64,000 bases of DNA from positions 1 through 64,000 of the forward strand of contig CAJXWA010000002.1 of assembly GCA_913062525.1 (NCBI GenBank). The letters are read 5' to 3'. Of the stretch, positions 26,429 to 35,655 are shown piece after piece (within the stretch, counting starts at the first letter, position 1; each line of letters starts with the position of its first letter). A model generated the notes under the pieces. That model did no database searches. It was not told where the DNA came from and saw only the letters and a program-made list of their open reading frames with translations. Source of the DNA: an uncultured Alphaproteobacteria bacterium. GTDB taxonomy: Bacteria; Pseudomonadota; Alphaproteobacteria; Sneathiellales; Sneathiellaceae. The position numbers and the translations under genes were made by a program.

Positions 26429-26878
26429 ATGGTGAGCGAGATTTTTAAGATTAATCGGCGTAATCTCATGGTGGGTGGCGGCGCGGCGCTGGTGGTATCA
26501 GGTGCTTCCCCTGCGGCTTCTATGGAAGGCCAGACTAAGGATGCGCTCCGGGTGCTTGCGGGTAAACTTTTCTTTTCAGGTGATCGACCTGGAAGATGGA
26601 AGGGGAAAGAAAAAGGCCATGTCCCTCTCATAAAAATTGATAAGGATAATAATAACGTTCTTGTACGTGCGGCAACTAACCATCCTATGGAGCCAAGCCA
26701 TAACGTTATTAAACACATTCTTATGGACGAGAATTTCAATTTCATCCAAGAACAGGTTTTTAATCAACAATTTGACATGCCACGCTCTCGGTTTGAGCTA
26801 AATGGCTATAAAGGGCGTCTTTATATTGGATCCTTATGTAATCTCCACGATAATTGGATCAACTGGGCAGACGTGTAA
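26429..26878 (+). CDS. Exported superoxide reductase (neelaredoxin/desulfoferrodoxin family)
   Basis: The protein is 149 residues from the ATG at 26429 behind TTGGGGGTAGATAGA; the track start is an upstream TTG. A twin-arginine-like signal (NRRNLMVGGGAALVV) precedes a neelaredoxin core. The five iron ligands of the catalytic centre can be placed: His in KGHVPLI, two His in NHPMEPSHNVIK, and Cys plus His in CNLHDNW. There is no N-terminal rubredoxin-like centre. It would reduce superoxide to peroxide in the periplasm, which is useful when a denitrifier meets oxygen. An electron donor is not evident nearby. Confidence 0.82.
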   Translation: MVSEIFKINRRNLMVGGGAALVVSGASPAASMEGQTKDALRVLAGKLFFSGDRPGRWKGKEKGHVPLIKIDKDNNNVLVRAATNHPMEPSHNVIKHILMDENFNFIQEQVFNQQFDMPRSRFELNGYKGRLYIGSLCNLHDNWINWADV

Positions 26879-26898
26879 TTTAACTGTGTCACACATGA

Positions 26899-27312
26899 TC
26901 AGTCGTCGTCTTTTGGACCCACCCAAGCAAATGGATTGTATGCCACTTCCCATAAATGACCATCGGGGTCAGAAAAATATCCGTGATATCCTCCCCAATG
27001 GGCTTTTTGTGCAGGTTTGATAAGTGTCGCCCCAGCTTTAAGCGCTTGATTTATCACCGCATCGACTTCTTCTTCAGATGCCACGTTATGGGCCAAATTG
27101 ATCCCGGTGTATCCTTCTCCCTCAGAAGACACTGTGGCATCTTTTGCCAATGCTTCCCGAACACATAATCCGAGCCATGTTCCATTCAGATCAAAAAATG
27201 CAACTGCTGGAGGAGAGGAAATTTTAGGAAAACCCAGCCCATTTTGATAAAAGGTGATAGACTTTTCTAGGTCTTTCACACCTAAAGAGACCATGCTTAT
27301 TCTTGGTTTCAT
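26899..27312 (-). CDS. VOC-family protein, glyoxalase-like
   Basis: The 137-residue single VOC domain starts MKPRISMVSLGVKDLEKSITFYQNGLGF and ends DPDGHLWEVAYNPFAW, both standard elements; the middle carries VASEEEVDAVINQALKAGATLIK. It resembles the common YdeR/PhnB-side group annotated as glyoxalase or bleomycin-resistance-like, without a known substrate. ATG at 27312 follows AAGGACAACAA. It is convergent with the superoxide reductase, 20 bases away. Confidence 0.85.
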   Translation of the reverse strand: MKPRISMVSLGVKDLEKSITFYQNGLGFPKISSPPAVAFFDLNGTWLGLCVREALAKDATVSSEGEGYTGINLAHNVASEEEVDAVINQALKAGATLIKPAQKAHWGGYHGYFSDPDGHLWEVAYNPFAWVGPKDDD

Positions 27313-27432
27313 TTGTTGTCCTTATTTAACCACCGAACAGAATATATACTTGGTCCCAGTTTTAAGTAAATTATTTTGGGTAAGGAAAGTTAGACTCAAA
27401 GCAGATCTCTAAACAAATGAGGAATAGCTCTC

Positions 27433-28395
27433 TTAGTGTTGTTCAGGCTTTGTTTGGAGAATATCCAATTTTCTTTGGATTTGCTCTTCGTTAAAGGTGC
27501 CTTTCAAGCCAATTGCAACGAACCCAAAATTGATACCCGTTCGGTGCGCATGCTTAAGAGGAGAAAGCTCCACCTGCTGCCCCACACGATGTATGGACCA
27601 AACCCGATTTGGATCGTCCGCATCGCAAAATATACCTTTTAGGCGAATGACGCTTTGCGGCATTTTTGATACCATGTCCTGAACATGCGGTACAGATAGC
27701 GGCTTTTCAATGTTAAGCGTACAGCGAGCAAACAACTCGGCGTGCTTTCTGTTGGTAATGGCGGGTAGTCTACTCTTGTCGGAGTTTAGCTCTAAGTTTG
27801 GGCCAAAAATCACATCAGAGGATACATTCGAACGATCCGTATAAAGGATAGCCGCTGTTTTATTCAGGGTCTTAATATATTGAGTGATTTCCGCGAGGTT
27901 ATCAGGGGCCACGCAGTCGGTTTTATTTACAAGCAGAAGATGTGCCGCGCGAATTTGCTCGTCAATAACTGAAGTGAGATGCTGATCTGACGCAGTCTTT
28001 TGAATGTTCGCGGCGTCCACCACTGTAACAATAGCGTTTAACGCCAAGTCCGGTTCTGCCTTTCCAAAATTGGCTATTTGTTGAGGTTCAGCTACACCGC
28101 TTGCTTCGATGACTAATTGATCTGGAGCTGGGGTGAAAGCAAGTGCATCGTCAAATGCCTTGTAAATATCACCACCCATGCTGCAGCAAACACAGCCGTT
28201 TGATAGTGTTAACGTGTCACCGTTCTGATCACGGATTAGATCTGAATCAATGGCGATATCGCCAAAATCATTGACCATAATCAGTAATCGCTGGTTTCCT
28301 GCATTGCGGAGCAGATGGTTAACCAATGTGGTTTTACCACTGCCAAGAAAACCAGCAATTATTGTTATGGGAAGCGGGGTGTTTCTACTGATCAT
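27433..28395 (-). CDS. CobW/COG0523-type G3E GTPase metallochaperone
   Basis: The protein is 320 residues from the ATG at 28395; the 333-codon track start lies inside the upstream gene. The P-loop GFLGSGKTT (about 14), the metal-binding CxCC motif NGCVCCS (about 67) and NKTD guanine motif are intact, followed by a CobW C-terminal domain. COG0523 GTPases insert metals, often zinc, into client enzymes. Its start overlaps the stop of a metal-dependent amidohydrolase by 4 bases (ATGA), so that enzyme is the likely client. Confidence 0.9.
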   Translation of the reverse strand: MISRNTPLPITIIAGFLGSGKTTLVNHLLRNAGNQRLLIMVNDFGDIAIDSDLIRDQNGDTLTLSNGCVCCSMGGDIYKAFDDALAFTPAPDQLVIEASGVAEPQQIANFGKAEPDLALNAIVTVVDAANIQKTASDQHLTSVIDEQIRAAHLLLVNKTDCVAPDNLAEITQYIKTLNKTAAILYTDRSNVSSDVIFGPNLELNSDKSRLPAITNRKHAELFARCTLNIEKPLSVPHVQDMVSKMPQSVIRLKGIFCDADDPNRVWSIHRVGQQVELSPLKHAHRTGINFGFVAIGLKGTFNEEQIQRKLDILQTKPEQH

Positions 28396-30023
28396 GATAC
28401 AGGTAGTTTTTCGCCAGCCAAAACTGTGCCCCATATGTTTATGTCTTTTAGGGCAATTGGATCAACTGCTTCTGGATCTTCTTCAAGAACCGCAAAGTCA
28501 GCCCATTTTCCGCCTTCGATAGATCCGATTTCATGATCCATATGCAAGGTATATGCAGCGCCAAGTGTGATTGCGTAAAGGGCATCAGCTACAGATATGC
28601 ATTCTAGTGGGCCCAGCACTTCGCCACTTTCTGTCAATCTGTTGACGGCACACCAAGCTGTAAATAGCGGACCCATTGGCGTGACGGGAGCATCAGAATG
28701 AATAGCAAAAGGCACACCAATATTGATGGCAGATTGACATGGGTCCATACCTTTAGCACGCTCCGGTCCGATCGTGATATTTGCGTGTTTATCGCCAAAA
28801 TAATAAATATGGTTGGAGAAGAAATTCGCAAGCACGTCCAGTTGTTTCATTTTCCGAAGCTGAGCGTTATCCGCCATCTGAACATGTTGCAATACGTGAC
28901 GCAAATCAGGGCGATTGTTCTGGACTTTCGCAAACTCCAACGCATCGAGAGCAGCGTCAATGGCTTCGTCGCCATTGGTGTGAATATGCATTTGGACACC
29001 AGCGTCGTGGAGTTCAGTTACAAGCGTTTTCAGTTGTTCTGGAGCGATATTCCATATTCCATTCGGGGCGCCGTTAAAATGACCCGGAGCCTTAATACGT
29101 GCAGTGAAGCCTTGAATAGATCCATCGGTTACAATTTTCACAGGACCGACAATTAACTTGTCTGAGCTCAGTTTTTGGAGCTCCAAGGCCCGTTTTTTGA
29201 TTTCAGCGGGTGGCATGGAAAGGCCATTTAACATTGTATGTAATCTGACAGGATAGTCTTTCTTCCCCGTCAGTAGCTTCATCTCAGCTACGTCTTCATC
29301 TGGTAAGTCGTTCAGTAAGTCGGTGGCTGATGTGACGCCAGCTCTGTTGCAAACTTTACCAAAGTTGATCACGCCCTCTTCTGAACGTCCCAATTTTCTG
29401 AAATCCATTCCCAGGCGCCGCATAATTGGGTACATAGCAGCCATTTCTTGCAGCTCTCCGTTGGGAGAGCCGTCATCGCCCTTTGCAACACCATCAACAT
29501 TCGTACCTGTACTATACTCAGCCATATCAATGGCCGTTGAATTAACAGTCATCAAATGGAAATTTGAGTGCATTACCGCTATGGGGCGGAATTCACTGAC
29601 CGAATTTAAGTCAGTTTTGTCCATACGCCGACCTTCAAGGAAAATCGGATCCAGGCCCCACGCAATTAGCGGCTCATTACCTTCAAGAGTTTTATCAATT
29701 TCGCTTAAGCGCGCAAGAACGTCCTCAATGGTTTTGACACCGGGCCAGTGTTTGCCATCAGGATCAACGCGATCTTGATAACCAACATAGGTAAATCTCC
29801 AGATACCACCTGCCATTAAATGGGAATGCCCTTCTATGAAGCCGGGCATCAATATTTTATCTTTGAAGCTTTCGTCTTGATTGAAATCACCCCATCCGGC
29901 CATTTCCTCCAAAGTCCCAGCAGCTAGAATTCGCCCGTCACGAACGGCAACATGAGTGGCCGTTGGGTTTGCAGGATTCATAGTGATGATTTTTTTTGCT
30001 TTATAGACTGTGATTGATCCCAA
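28392..30023 (-). CDS. YtcJ-like metal-dependent amidohydrolase
   Basis: The 543-residue enzyme of the amidohydrolase superfamily (amidohydrolase_3) has the first metal motif GFIEGHSHLMAGG near residue 60, HIHTNGDEAIDAALDAL near 325 and AIHSDAPVTPMGPLFTAW near 445, where the aspartate is the usual catalytic residue. Relatives hydrolyse amide or imine bonds in small molecules; the substrate is unknown. It is divergent from a LysR regulator and a peptide-type ABC importer, which suggests the imported compound is the substrate. Confidence 0.88.
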   Translation of the reverse strand: MGSITVYKAKKIITMNPANPTATHVAVRDGRILAAGTLEEMAGWGDFNQDESFKDKILMPGFIEGHSHLMAGGIWRFTYVGYQDRVDPDGKHWPGVKTIEDVLARLSEIDKTLEGNEPLIAWGLDPIFLEGRRMDKTDLNSVSEFRPIAVMHSNFHLMTVNSTAIDMAEYSTGTNVDGVAKGDDGSPNGELQEMAAMYPIMRRLGMDFRKLGRSEEGVINFGKVCNRAGVTSATDLLNDLPDEDVAEMKLLTGKKDYPVRLHTMLNGLSMPPAEIKKRALELQKLSSDKLIVGPVKIVTDGSIQGFTARIKAPGHFNGAPNGIWNIAPEQLKTLVTELHDAGVQMHIHTNGDEAIDAALDALEFAKVQNNRPDLRHVLQHVQMADNAQLRKMKQLDVLANFFSNHIYYFGDKHANITIGPERAKGMDPCQSAINIGVPFAIHSDAPVTPMGPLFTAWCAVNRLTESGEVLGPLECISVADALYAITLGAAYTLHMDHEIGSIEGGKWADFAVLEEDPEAVDPIALKDINIWGTVLAGEKLPVS

Positions 30024-30073
30024 GGGTTTTATCCTCTGCTTAAATATCAGTTGCAGGAAGCTTATGGATGGAT

Positions 30074-30107
30074 ATAACCTCTGAAAAATAGTTTATTTAG
30101 CGGTTAT
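30074..30107. promoter_or_regulatory. Possible LysR site between amidohydrolase and lysR
   Basis: ATAACC at 30074-30079 and GGTTAT at 30102-30107 form an inverted repeat in the 106-base divergent gap, with an inner AAATA-GTT-TATTT repeat. ATAACCGG also occurs at about 31091, upstream of the binding-protein gene. This would fit one LysR protein binding both promoters, but the half-sites are short. Confidence 0.4.
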
Positions 30108-30129
30108 TCACCTAAAAAGTAGAAGAATA

Positions 30130-31071
30130 ATGAAATACACCCTAAAGCAACTGCTCTATATTGATGTTGCTGCCCGCCACGGCTCTATTGCACGTGCGTC
30201 ACAAGAACTACATATATCGCCCTCATCTATTTCCGCGGCAATTGACGCTGTCGAACAAGATACAAGCAGAGCTTTGTTTGAACGCCTCCCTTCTAAAGGG
30301 ATTACACCCACTCGATATGGTTTGACTTTTCTCGGTCATGCGCGAGATCTATTGCGGGCGAGTTTGGAATTTGAGAAAGCATTGTCCGATCAAAGTCAAC
30401 AAATCGGCGGCTCAATCCGAATGGGCTGCTTCACCCCAGCAGCGCCAATTTTGTTGCCGATTGTCGCAAAATCCATTGCTGATAATTTCCCCGATATCGT
30501 AATAGAGTTTTCTGAAGGTGATACGCCGCAAATATACGAAAGCCTGATAAACAGCGAGTTTGATGTGGCGTTCGCCTATCAAACGATCCCCCCACGCCCC
30601 AATGTTGAGTTCATTCCCCTATTTAACGCGCCACCTCATATTGTGTTGCCCAGTGATCACGCGTTAGCTAAAAGCGCATCCTTAAGTTTGGCCGATGTGT
30701 ATCAAGAGCCAATGATCTTGTTGGATCTTGATCATACCAGAGACTATATGTTCGGATTATTTGGTAAAGACGGCTTAACCCCAAAAATTGCGTACTCATC
30801 AAAATCTGCAGAAATGGTGAGAAGTATGGTGGCGGCAGGGTTAGGGTATTCAATTTTCAACCTAAGGCCGCTGAAGAAGCAACAATACATGGTTGGAGAT
30901 CTGGTTAGGATCCCAATAGCAAATACCTACCAATCAGTCGATTTTGGAATTATGTACCGAACAGACAGCAGGGTAAGCGCGGTGGATCAGGTCATGATAG
31001 ATACGTGTCTTGAGCTATTGCGCAAAGGGGCCTTCGACGGTGCTGTTGTTCAATCAACCAGCGTAATTTAG
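30130..31071 (+). CDS. LysR-family transcriptional regulator
   Basis: The 313-residue protein has an N-terminal winged helix (YIDVAARHGSIARASQELHISPSSISAAIDAVEQ) and a periplasmic-binding-like effector domain starting near GGSIRMGCFTPAAPILLP. It is divergent from the amidohydrolase-cobW unit and 119 bases upstream of the ABC transporter operon, so it very likely controls one or both. Start ATG at 30130 follows AGTAGAAGAATA. Confidence 0.92.
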   Translation: MKYTLKQLLYIDVAARHGSIARASQELHISPSSISAAIDAVEQDTSRALFERLPSKGITPTRYGLTFLGHARDLLRASLEFEKALSDQSQQIGGSIRMGCFTPAAPILLPIVAKSIADNFPDIVIEFSEGDTPQIYESLINSEFDVAFAYQTIPPRPNVEFIPLFNAPPHIVLPSDHALAKSASLSLADVYQEPMILLDLDHTRDYMFGLFGKDGLTPKIAYSSKSAEMVRSMVAAGLGYSIFNLRPLKKQQYMVGDLVRIPIANTYQSVDFGIMYRTDSRVSAVDQVMIDTCLELLRKGAFDGAVVQSTSVI

Positions 31072-31190
31072 TTCCTCAACAAAATAGAGTAATAACCGGT
31101 CTAAATTATATTTTACGAATGATGTAGATCTAGCATACGGTTTAGCCACAAAAAAAATATTTAAAAATATAACTCTAACAGGAGCCGGGT

Positions 31191-32765
31191 ATGAAAACAT
31201 TGACTTCAGTCATTGCAGCAACCGCTATTGCTGCGCTTACCGCTACAGGGATAGTTAGTGCAGAGCCAAAATCTGGCGGTACACTGATTATGGGGACCAC
31301 GCAAAAGGCAAGGCATCTAAATCCAGCTGTTCAATCGGGTATAGCAACAGCCGTTCCGGGAACGCAAATTTTTGCGACACCCCTGCGCTTTGATGAAAAT
31401 TGGAAGGCGCAACCATATCTTGCTGAAAGCTGGAGTACTTCAGAGGACGGTAAAAGTATAACGTTGAATTTGCGTAAAAATGCAACATTCCATGATGGCA
31501 AACCCATAACGTCTGAAGATGTTGCTTTTTCACTTGAAACGGTAAAACAAAATCATCCTTTTAAATCGATGTTTGCCCCTGTTGTATCTGTTGATACTCC
31601 TGATGCTCATACGGCTGTTTTAAATTTTGATAAAGCACATCCCGCGGCGTTTCTTGCTATGTCGGGTGCATTATTGCCAATCATTCCAAAACATGTCTAC
31701 GGCGATGGACAGAATGCAAAAACCCATCCCGCGAACAGTAAGCCAGTGGGATCAGGACCGTTTAAATTTGTTGAGTTTAAGCAAGGCGAGCATATCATCC
31801 TTGAGAAATATGAAAATTATTTCATCGAAGGGCGCCCGTACCTTGATAAAATCATCATCAAAAATTATAAAGACTCTACAAGTGCTACCTTGGCGATGGA
31901 TAAGGGAGAAATAAATTTTCTGCCATTCATGAGCGCCACTCGGGACATAGCGAGGCTTAAAAAGAATAAGGATCTAGCTGTTACCAATAAAGGTTATGAA
32001 GCTGTCGGTCCGCTCAACTGGCTTGCGCTGAATACGTCCAATCAGTATTTGAAAGACAAGAGAGTCCGCCAAGCTATTGGATATAGTATTGACCGGAATT
32101 TCATAGTTAACGCGTTACACGGCGGTTTATCTAAACTAGCGACCGGCCCAGTGGCTCCCGGCAGTCCTTATTACGCAGCTGATGTAAATAAATTTGATTT
32201 AGATCTGGATAAAGCGAAATCACTCCTCGATGAAGCAGGCTTTAAAGCCGGCGCCGATGGGAAACGGTTTAGTTTGAAAGTTGACTATATTCCGGGCCCT
32301 TCAGAAATGCAGAAGAATGTGGCTGAATATCTTAAGCCGCAACTGAAAAAAGTTGGCATTAACGTAGAACTTCGTGCAGCACCGGATTTTCCAACATGGG
32401 CTAAGCGTGTAGGCGGGCATGATTTTGATATGTCCATGGACATTGTCTTTAACTGGGGGGATCCGGTTATCGGTGTTCACCGGACTTATACATGCGGAAA
32501 TATCCGTAAAGGCGTGATCTGGTCAAATACTCAAAGCTATTGTAATGAAAAAGTTGATGGCCTTTTAACAATGGCAGCGTCTGAACAAGATCAAGCTAAA
32601 CGCATAAGCTTATATCAAGATGTCCAAAAAATTATAGTGGATGATGCTCCGCAAATTTTCTTGAATACGCTTCCGTATCACACAGCCTATAGCAACAAAA
32701 TTGGCAATGCTCCTCTCACAATCTGGGGATCAATGGCGCCAATGGATAACGTGTATATCAAGTAA
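31191..32765 (+). CDS. Peptide/nickel-type ABC transporter solute-binding protein
   Basis: The 524-residue family 5 (DppA/OppA-like) periplasmic protein has a signal peptide ending near GIVSA-EP and the family pattern LAESWSTSEDGKSITLNLRKNATFHDGKPITSEDVAFSLE near residues 80 to 125, plus RVRQAIGYSIDR. Ligands in this family include peptides, opines, amides and nickel. ATG follows AACAGGAGCCGGGT. It opens a five-gene importer operon that runs to 36620. Confidence 0.92.
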   Translation: MKTLTSVIAATAIAALTATGIVSAEPKSGGTLIMGTTQKARHLNPAVQSGIATAVPGTQIFATPLRFDENWKAQPYLAESWSTSEDGKSITLNLRKNATFHDGKPITSEDVAFSLETVKQNHPFKSMFAPVVSVDTPDAHTAVLNFDKAHPAAFLAMSGALLPIIPKHVYGDGQNAKTHPANSKPVGSGPFKFVEFKQGEHIILEKYENYFIEGRPYLDKIIIKNYKDSTSATLAMDKGEINFLPFMSATRDIARLKKNKDLAVTNKGYEAVGPLNWLALNTSNQYLKDKRVRQAIGYSIDRNFIVNALHGGLSKLATGPVAPGSPYYAADVNKFDLDLDKAKSLLDEAGFKAGADGKRFSLKVDYIPGPSEMQKNVAEYLKPQLKKVGINVELRAAPDFPTWAKRVGGHDFDMSMDIVFNWGDPVIGVHRTYTCGNIRKGVIWSNTQSYCNEKVDGLLTMAASEQDQAKRISLYQDVQKIIVDDAPQIFLNTLPYHTAYSNKIGNAPLTIWGSMAPMDNVYIK

Positions 32766-32808
32766 GCATGTTGGCTATTTCTAGAAAACAACGGCTTAGG
32801 GGGATCAA

Positions 32809-33786
32809 ATGGATTTAGCCTTGATCTTCCTTCGTCGCCTTTCACATGCGGTCCTTCTCGTTCTCGCTGTTCTTGTGCTGAATTTTCTCCTTATTCATTT
32901 GGCGCCCGGTGACCCTGCAGATGTGATTGCAGGGGAGATGGGCGGTGCGACCGAAGAGATGCTTGCTGAAATCCGGGAACTCTATGGCCTGAATAAACCA
33001 GTTATTGTCCAGCTAGGAATATATTTAGGGCGTGCGGTTCAAGGTGATTTAGGGCAATCGTTCTTTTATAATGCGCCTGTCTCAGAGTTGATATTAGGTC
33101 GCATTGGGCCAACCATTTTGTTGGTTACTGCGGCTTTGAGTTTTGCGATTTTCGTTGGCACATTCTTGGGTGTGCTTGCATCGTACAAACCCAAAGGTTT
33201 TTTAAGCGGATTTGTGACGCTTTTTGCAGTGATTGGCTATTCCGCTCCAATTTTTTGGACTGGATTGATGTTGGTCATCGTATTTGCTTGGCTAATTCCC
33301 GTTTTCCCTATTGCCGGGATGTATGATGTCACATTGGACAACGGTCCCGTTGGCCGTGTTCTAGATATCTTACATCATTTGATATTGCCGGCCTTAACAT
33401 TAGGGATCGTCTATATCGCACAGTATGCCCGGCTAACACGGGCAAGTATGTTAGAAATTTTGGGGTCAGATTATATTCGCACCGCTCGTGCCAAGGGTGT
33501 TAGTGGTCCTAAAATATATGGTTATCACGCCCTTCGAAACGCGATTATTCCCATCGTTACGATTGCCGGTTTGCAATTTGGGAGTATTGTTTCTGGTGCC
33601 GTTTTAGTTGAGACAGTGTTTAGCTGGCCTGGCCTTGGAACGTTAGCTTTTGACTCGATCCTGGCCAGAGATTACCCAACAGTCCTTGGTATTCTTTTCT
33701 TTTCAGCCGTGCTGGTAATTGTCGCAAACTTGATTACAGATATTGTGTATCGGTTTGTTGATCCGCGAATTCGGACCGGAGGTTAA
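32809..33786 (+). CDS. ABC transporter permease, DppB type
   Basis: The 325-residue integral membrane protein has six helices. It carries the N-terminal RRLSHAVLLVLAVLVLNFLL and HLAPGDPAD motif of DppB-type permeases, and the EAA loop region YIRTARAKGVSGPKIYGYHALRNAIIPIVT that contacts the ATPases. It forms the translocation channel with the following DppC-like subunit. ATG at 32809 follows TTAGGGGGATCAA. Confidence 0.93.
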   Translation: MDLALIFLRRLSHAVLLVLAVLVLNFLLIHLAPGDPADVIAGEMGGATEEMLAEIRELYGLNKPVIVQLGIYLGRAVQGDLGQSFFYNAPVSELILGRIGPTILLVTAALSFAIFVGTFLGVLASYKPKGFLSGFVTLFAVIGYSAPIFWTGLMLVIVFAWLIPVFPIAGMYDVTLDNGPVGRVLDILHHLILPALTLGIVYIAQYARLTRASMLEILGSDYIRTARAKGVSGPKIYGYHALRNAIIPIVTIAGLQFGSIVSGAVLVETVFSWPGLGTLAFDSILARDYPTVLGILFFSAVLVIVANLITDIVYRFVDPRIRTGG

Positions 33787-33787
33787 T

Positions 33788-34666
33788 GTGAGTAGTATTG
33801 AAACCCAATTTATTCCGAAATCGCAACATCCTATTGTAGAGGCCATAAAGGCTTTTCGCCAAAGTTGGGCAGGGATGTTAGGGTTGATTTTGTTGTTGTT
33901 AGTCATCCTTTTTTCTGTTGCCGGTCCGTTTATCTATGCCGTCGATCCATTTGAAATTATTTGGGCGCCTCTAACCGCGCCGGGTGTGGTTGCAAACGCC
34001 CCGTTTGGCACAGACCATCTTGGACGAGATGTTCTCGCAGGTTTAGTATATGGCGGACAGGCGACTTTGTTTGTGGGGCTTACCGCAGGTTTTTTGACAA
34101 TTACGATTGGTATTTTAGTGGGCGCAATGGCTGGCTATTACGGTGGTGGTGTTGATGAGATATTGATGCGCATTACTGAGTTTTTTCAAGTGTTGCCAGC
34201 TCTTCTCTTCGCAATGGTACTTGTAACGCTGTTTACCCCGTCCATTTATGTTGTTTCTGCCGCCATTGGTATTGTGAGCTGGCCGACAACTGCGCGGCTG
34301 ACACGTGCCGAATTCTTGCGCATTAAAAATTTGGAATATGTGAAAGCAGCACAGTCCATCGGCGCGCGAGATAACAGAATTATTTGGCGAGTTGTATTGC
34401 CGAACTCGTTGGCACCGCTAATTGTTTCTGCGACGCTGACAATTGGTGTCGCAATACTCTTCGAAGCTGGATTGAGTTATCTCGGCCTTGGAGATCCGAA
34501 TGCATTTAGCTGGGGGATGATGATTGGCGCCGGACGGGAATATATTCTGGACGCGTGGTGGTTGGTTACCCTGCCGGGTATCATGATTTTTCTAACTGTA
34601 TTGGGCTTTAGTTTAATAGGTGATGGCCTGAATGACGCCTTTAATCCAAGGTTGAGGGAACGGTAA
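33788..34666 (+). CDS. ABC transporter permease, DppC type
   Basis: The 292-residue membrane protein starts at GTG 33788, directly behind CCGGAGGTTAAT; the track start at 33743 lies inside the preceding gene. Family marks are APFGTDHLGRDVLAGLVYGGQ near residue 70 and the EAA loop YVKAAQSIGARDNRIIWRVVLPNSLAPLIV. It pairs with the DppB-type permease and overlaps the next start by one base. Confidence 0.92.
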   Translation: MSSIETQFIPKSQHPIVEAIKAFRQSWAGMLGLILLLLVILFSVAGPFIYAVDPFEIIWAPLTAPGVVANAPFGTDHLGRDVLAGLVYGGQATLFVGLTAGFLTITIGILVGAMAGYYGGGVDEILMRITEFFQVLPALLFAMVLVTLFTPSIYVVSAAIGIVSWPTTARLTRAEFLRIKNLEYVKAAQSIGARDNRIIWRVVLPNSLAPLIVSATLTIGVAILFEAGLSYLGLGDPNAFSWGMMIGAGREYILDAWWLVTLPGIMIFLTVLGFSLIGDGLNDAFNPRLRER

Positions 34667-35655
34667 TGGCACCACTTCTGTCTGTAAAAAACTTGCTGGT
34701 CGAATTTAAAACGCGTGCCGGTATTGCGAAAGTTCTCAACAATGTATCCCTAGATGTTCATTCCGGTGAAATCCTGGGTGTTGTTGGCGAAAGCGGATGC
34801 GGGAAATCAATGACGGCACTCTCTATTATGGGGCTCGTACCGTCTCCGCCGGGCAACGTTGCGGGCGGTACAATTGAACTCAATGGTGAAGATCTATTGA
34901 GCGCCTCAAATAAGCGACTACATCAGATGCGCGGTAAAGAAATTTCAATGATCTTCCAGGAACCGATGACATCACTAAATCCGGTTTTCAAAGTCGGACA
35001 TCAAATCGCCGAAGCAATTTTGCTTCACGAGAAAACCACAAAATCACTGGCGTGGGAGCGATCGGTAAAAATGCTGGACCGGGTTGGTATTCCAGAAGCC
35101 GCCATTCGGGCCAATTCATATCCCCATGAAATGTCTGGCGGAATGCGCCAGCGGGTTATGATTGCCATCGCGCTTGCCTGCAACCCGAAACTCTTAATTG
35201 CAGATGAGCCAACGACTGCATTGGATGTAACAGTCCAAGCTCAGATATTTGATCTCCTGCGAGAACTTCAAAGGGAGACGGGTACAGCTATTATCATGAT
35301 TACCCATGATATGGGTGCAATTTCGGAGCTGGCTGACCGCGTAGCGGTTATGTATGCGGGACATATAATAGAAACTGGGGATACAAAGGATATTTTGTCT
35401 AAGCCCCAGCATCCCTATACGCGCGGCCTAATTGCTTGTGTCCCTCACTTAGAAGAAAACCCCAGCGAGGAACGACCATACTTGGCAGAAATTCCGGGCG
35501 TTGTTCCGCCGCTTACTGACCTTGGGAAGGGGTGTACTTTCGCACCCAGATGTGATTTTCGGACTGATGACTGTACCGGCTCTCAGCCAAGTCTGTCGAA
35601 AATATCTGATCAACATTCAGTCTCATGTTTCAATTTGAATACGGTGGCGAGCTAA
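34666..35655 (+). CDS. ABC transporter ATPase, DppD type
   Basis: The 329-residue ATPase has Walker A GESGCGKS, a Q-loop in [15 protein letters not shown], signature MSGGMRQRV, Walker [13 protein letters not shown] and the C-terminal oligopeptide extension with a cysteine cluster ([15 protein letters not shown]). It energises the importer together with the next gene. The TAATG overlaps on both sides show a tightly coupled operon. Confidence 0.94.
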   Translation: MAPLLSVKNLLVEFKTRAGIAKVLNNVSLDVHSGEILGVVGESGCGKSMTALSIMGLVPSPPGNVAGGTIELNGEDLLSASNKRLHQMRGKEISMIFQEPMTSLNPVFKVGHQIAEAILLHEKTTKSLAWERSVKMLDRVGIPEAAIRANSYPHEMSGGMRQRVMIAIALACNPKLLIADEPTTALDVTVQAQIFDLLRELQRETGTAIIMITHDMGAISELADRVAVMYAGHIIETGDTKDILSKPQHPYTRGLIACVPHLEENPSEERPYLAEIPGVVPPLTDLGKGCTFAPRCDFRTDDCTGSQPSLSKISDQHSVSCFNLNTVAS

